From NCBI GenBank assembly GCA_025056955.1, contig JANWYL010000011.1, positions 270 through 24,947 of the forward strand: 24,678 nt of DNA, read 5' to 3'. Below are positions 23,491-24,678 of this stretch, one piece after another. The translations under genes and the position numbers were made by a program. Numbering within the stretch: the first letter of the stretch is position 1; each line of letters begins with the position of its first letter. The notes under the pieces were generated by a model. The model saw nothing but the letters and a program-made list of their open reading frames with translations. It ran no database searches and had not been told where the DNA came from. The DNA is from Sandaracinaceae bacterium (GTDB lineage Bacteria > Myxococcota_A > Polyangia > Polyangiales > Sandaracinaceae).

Positions 23491-24087
23491 GTGAAGCACC
23501 GCAAAACCATTCCTTTTGCATTTCTTTTTGGCTTGATGGGTTTCACCGCATCTTGTCGCTCTTGTGAAGAAGACTCAGCAAAAACCACCTCTAGGCGCTT
23601 GCCCGAAGCGAAGGAGGGGTCTGGAGGGGAAGCTCGCCTTGCCATTCCCTACTTCCAAGGCCCTGCACCTTCAGCAGAAGCCTTTGAAGTGATCTCGATT
23701 TCAAAGGGCGAGCTCGAATCAATTCTTCCCCAATCACGCCGAGCAGGAAGTTGGCTTGGGCTTCGTGGAGGCGGTGCTGAGCACCAAAGCCCTGGAAATT
23801 TCCTCTGCCGACTCGAAACGATATTTAGAAAAGGCCCAGTCGATCTCGGAGATCGCTTGCTTTTTGCCCTAAGGCACAGGCAAAGTGTCCTTGTGCTTCT
23901 CCTTGTGGCCGAGCCCAAGGAAGTGTGGATCGCTGTCCATCCACCTCCAAAAGGCGAGGACGAAGAACTTAAAGCCAGCAGGGCGGTCGACGCGCTCGTT
24001 CTCCTCATCGATTCAGTTGCACCACACGATTGCGCCTATTCAATTGGCGGTACCGAGGTGGGGGTGCGAAACGGTGAATGGTACTAA
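23491..24087 (+). CDS. Putative lipoprotein, unknown function
   Basis: The 198-residue protein starts with GTG at 23491; AAGGAG ends 9 bases upstream. The N-terminus MKHRKTIPFAFLFGLMGFTASC has a positive n-region, hydrophobic core and a Cys at residue 22. The lipobox (FTASC) is imperfect. The next ~35 residues are a low-complexity linker. The rest appears folded, with a hydrophobic strand QSVLVLLLVAEPKEVWIAV and a helix around ASRAVDALVLLIDSV. No family is recognised. It is divergent from the J-domain-like gene, and its stop codon is interleaved with that of convergent crcB. Confidence 0.7.
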   Translation: MKHRKTIPFAFLFGLMGFTASCRSCEEDSAKTTSRRLPEAKEGSGGEARLAIPYFQGPAPSAEAFEVISISKGELESILPQSRRAGSWLGLRGGGAEHQSPGNFLCRLETIFRKGPVDLGDRLLFALRHRQSVLVLLLVAEPKEVWIAVHPPPKGEDEELKASRAVDALVLLIDSVAPHDCAYSIGGTEVGVRNGEWY

Positions 24088-24491
24088 CCACCACCCATTG
24101 CTTTGCCCAAGGCCCAGCCGAGCGCACACCCCCCAATGCAAGCGATCGTGGTGAGGGCAACGTAGGTCAAGGCAAGGCCAGGCTCTCCCTTTTGGATCAA
24201 GCGCATCGATTCAAAGCTAAAGGTGGAGTAAGTCGTAAATCCCCCAAAGAAGCCCGTGGTCAGAGCGAGCTTTGGAAGAAGGGGTAGCCATCTTGCCTCT
24301 TCGCTGAGAAACATGAAAAGCCCGATCAGAAAAGAGCCAAGTGCATTGATCAAAAGGGTTGCATAAGGAAAACCCGGCCCAGTGCGCTCGGTGATCCACA
24401 GCGAAATCGCATATCTGGCGGCGCCACCAAGCGCACTTCCAAAAGCGACAAGGAGTAGCCTCCTCAAATCCACAGTCGGTGGAGTTGTCAT
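24084..24491 (-). CDS. crcB: Fluoride ion channel CrcB/Fluc
   Basis: The 135-residue inner-membrane protein has four predicted transmembrane helices. Family marks are GGAARY (22-27), LINALGSFLIG (48-58, with the pore-lining Asn) and GFFGGFTTYSTFSFE (80-94), which holds the fluoride-path phenylalanines. It works as a dual-topology dimer that exports fluoride. The ATG at 24491 is chosen because the 20 extra residues from the open-frame start at 24551 are not channel-like. It overlaps the stop of an upstream open frame as ATGA. I looked for a fluoride riboswitch upstream and found none. A single crcB copy is visible; whether another lies outside the window is unknown. Confidence 0.95.
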   Translation of the reverse strand: MTTPPTVDLRRLLLVAFGSALGGAARYAISLWITERTGPGFPYATLLINALGSFLIGLFMFLSEEARWLPLLPKLALTTGFFGGFTTYSTFSFESMRLIQKGEPGLALTYVALTTIACIGGCALGWALGKAMGGG

Positions 24492-24678
24492 GGAAGCGAG
24501 CCTTGGGCCACTCGAATGGCCAAGCGAGGCCAAGCACGAAAGAAATCCCAAGCCATCGCAAAAGCCTTGGGAGGTGATGACATGCTCAAGGGCTTTGGAG
24601 CTTGCGAGCCCAAAGGGAGCAGCAAGGGGTAAAACCGGCCTGCCTGGGTTGCGCCCATCGTTTTTTGACTGGTCTTTT
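24488..24678 (-). CDS. Partial open frame coupled to crcB, unknown
   Basis: The frame is open from the right edge to a TGA at 24488-24490 that overlaps the crcB ATG as ATGA, the usual sign of a co-translated upstream gene. The visible 62 residues end in FFRAWPRLAIRVAQGSLP and match nothing I recognise. An internal ATG at 24658 could also make it a 56-residue gene. No Shine-Dalgarno is seen for that start. Confidence 0.4.
   Translation of the reverse strand, partial: KTSQKTMGATQAGRFYPLLLPLGSQAPKPLSMSSPPKAFAMAWDFFRAWPRLAIRVAQGSLP

Noticed and set aside
24492..24678. Possible fluoride riboswitch before crcB
   Set aside because: The conserved GGCGATGG-type start and the later GCTGATG...CTCC pattern were not found, and the sequence reads as an open frame coupled to crcB.

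Overview
The window looks like a chromosomal segment of a moderately GC-rich bacterium related to Myxococcota (former Deltaproteobacteria). That placement is inferred from three things: a very long kinase-fold/TPR protein, a protein that appears to join a DUF4388-like segment to a degenerate J domain, and general gene style. It was not tested by any search. No tRNA, rRNA, CRISPR array, transposase or integrase was seen.

Layout. Positions 1-4619 (minus) hold the N-terminal 1539 or more residues of a giant kinase-fold plus TPR protein that runs off the left edge. Positions 4686-13470 (minus) hold a three-gene defence-type operon, transcribed in the order SNF2/DEAH helicase with a C-terminal DUF3883-like nuclease-type domain, then DUF1156 (COG1743-type) Zn-ribbon adenine methylase, then DUF499 AAA-like ATPase. 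Upstream of it lie a gene-poor gap (13506-13766) and a minus-strand ATP-grasp ligase (13767-15017). Divergent from the ligase is a plus-strand pair: a dipeptidyl-peptidase-IV-like S9 peptidase (15081-17336) and tyrosyl-tRNA synthetase tyrS (17346-18572). Convergent with these is a minus-strand cluster of four genes: J-domain-like protein, def, purB and a small secreted beta-rich protein. At the right end are a plus-strand putative lipoprotein, a minus-strand fluoride channel crcB, and a partial ORF coupled to crcB.

How the genes may work together. The helicase-methylase-ATPase trio matches computationally described anti-phage gene sets: the Hma (helicase-methylase-ATPase) arrangement, and the brxHII / pglXI / brxC components of type 3 BREX, but with no PglZ phosphatase in view. 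Methylase and ATPase are translationally coupled (TGATG overlap). The kinase/TPR gene begins only 66 bases after the ATPase stop on the same strand. Its kinase fold has lost the catalytic HRD aspartate (it reads HGN), and its first ~75 residues resemble a small helical effector-associated (death-like) domain. A fourth, sensor or scaffold-like partner for the defence trio is therefore the most interesting possibility here, but the link rests on position and motif reading only.

The other genes are housekeeping (tyrS, def, purB), envelope (S9 peptidase, secreted protein, lipoprotein) or ion resistance (crcB). Several intergenic spaces carry inverted or direct repeats, described individually.
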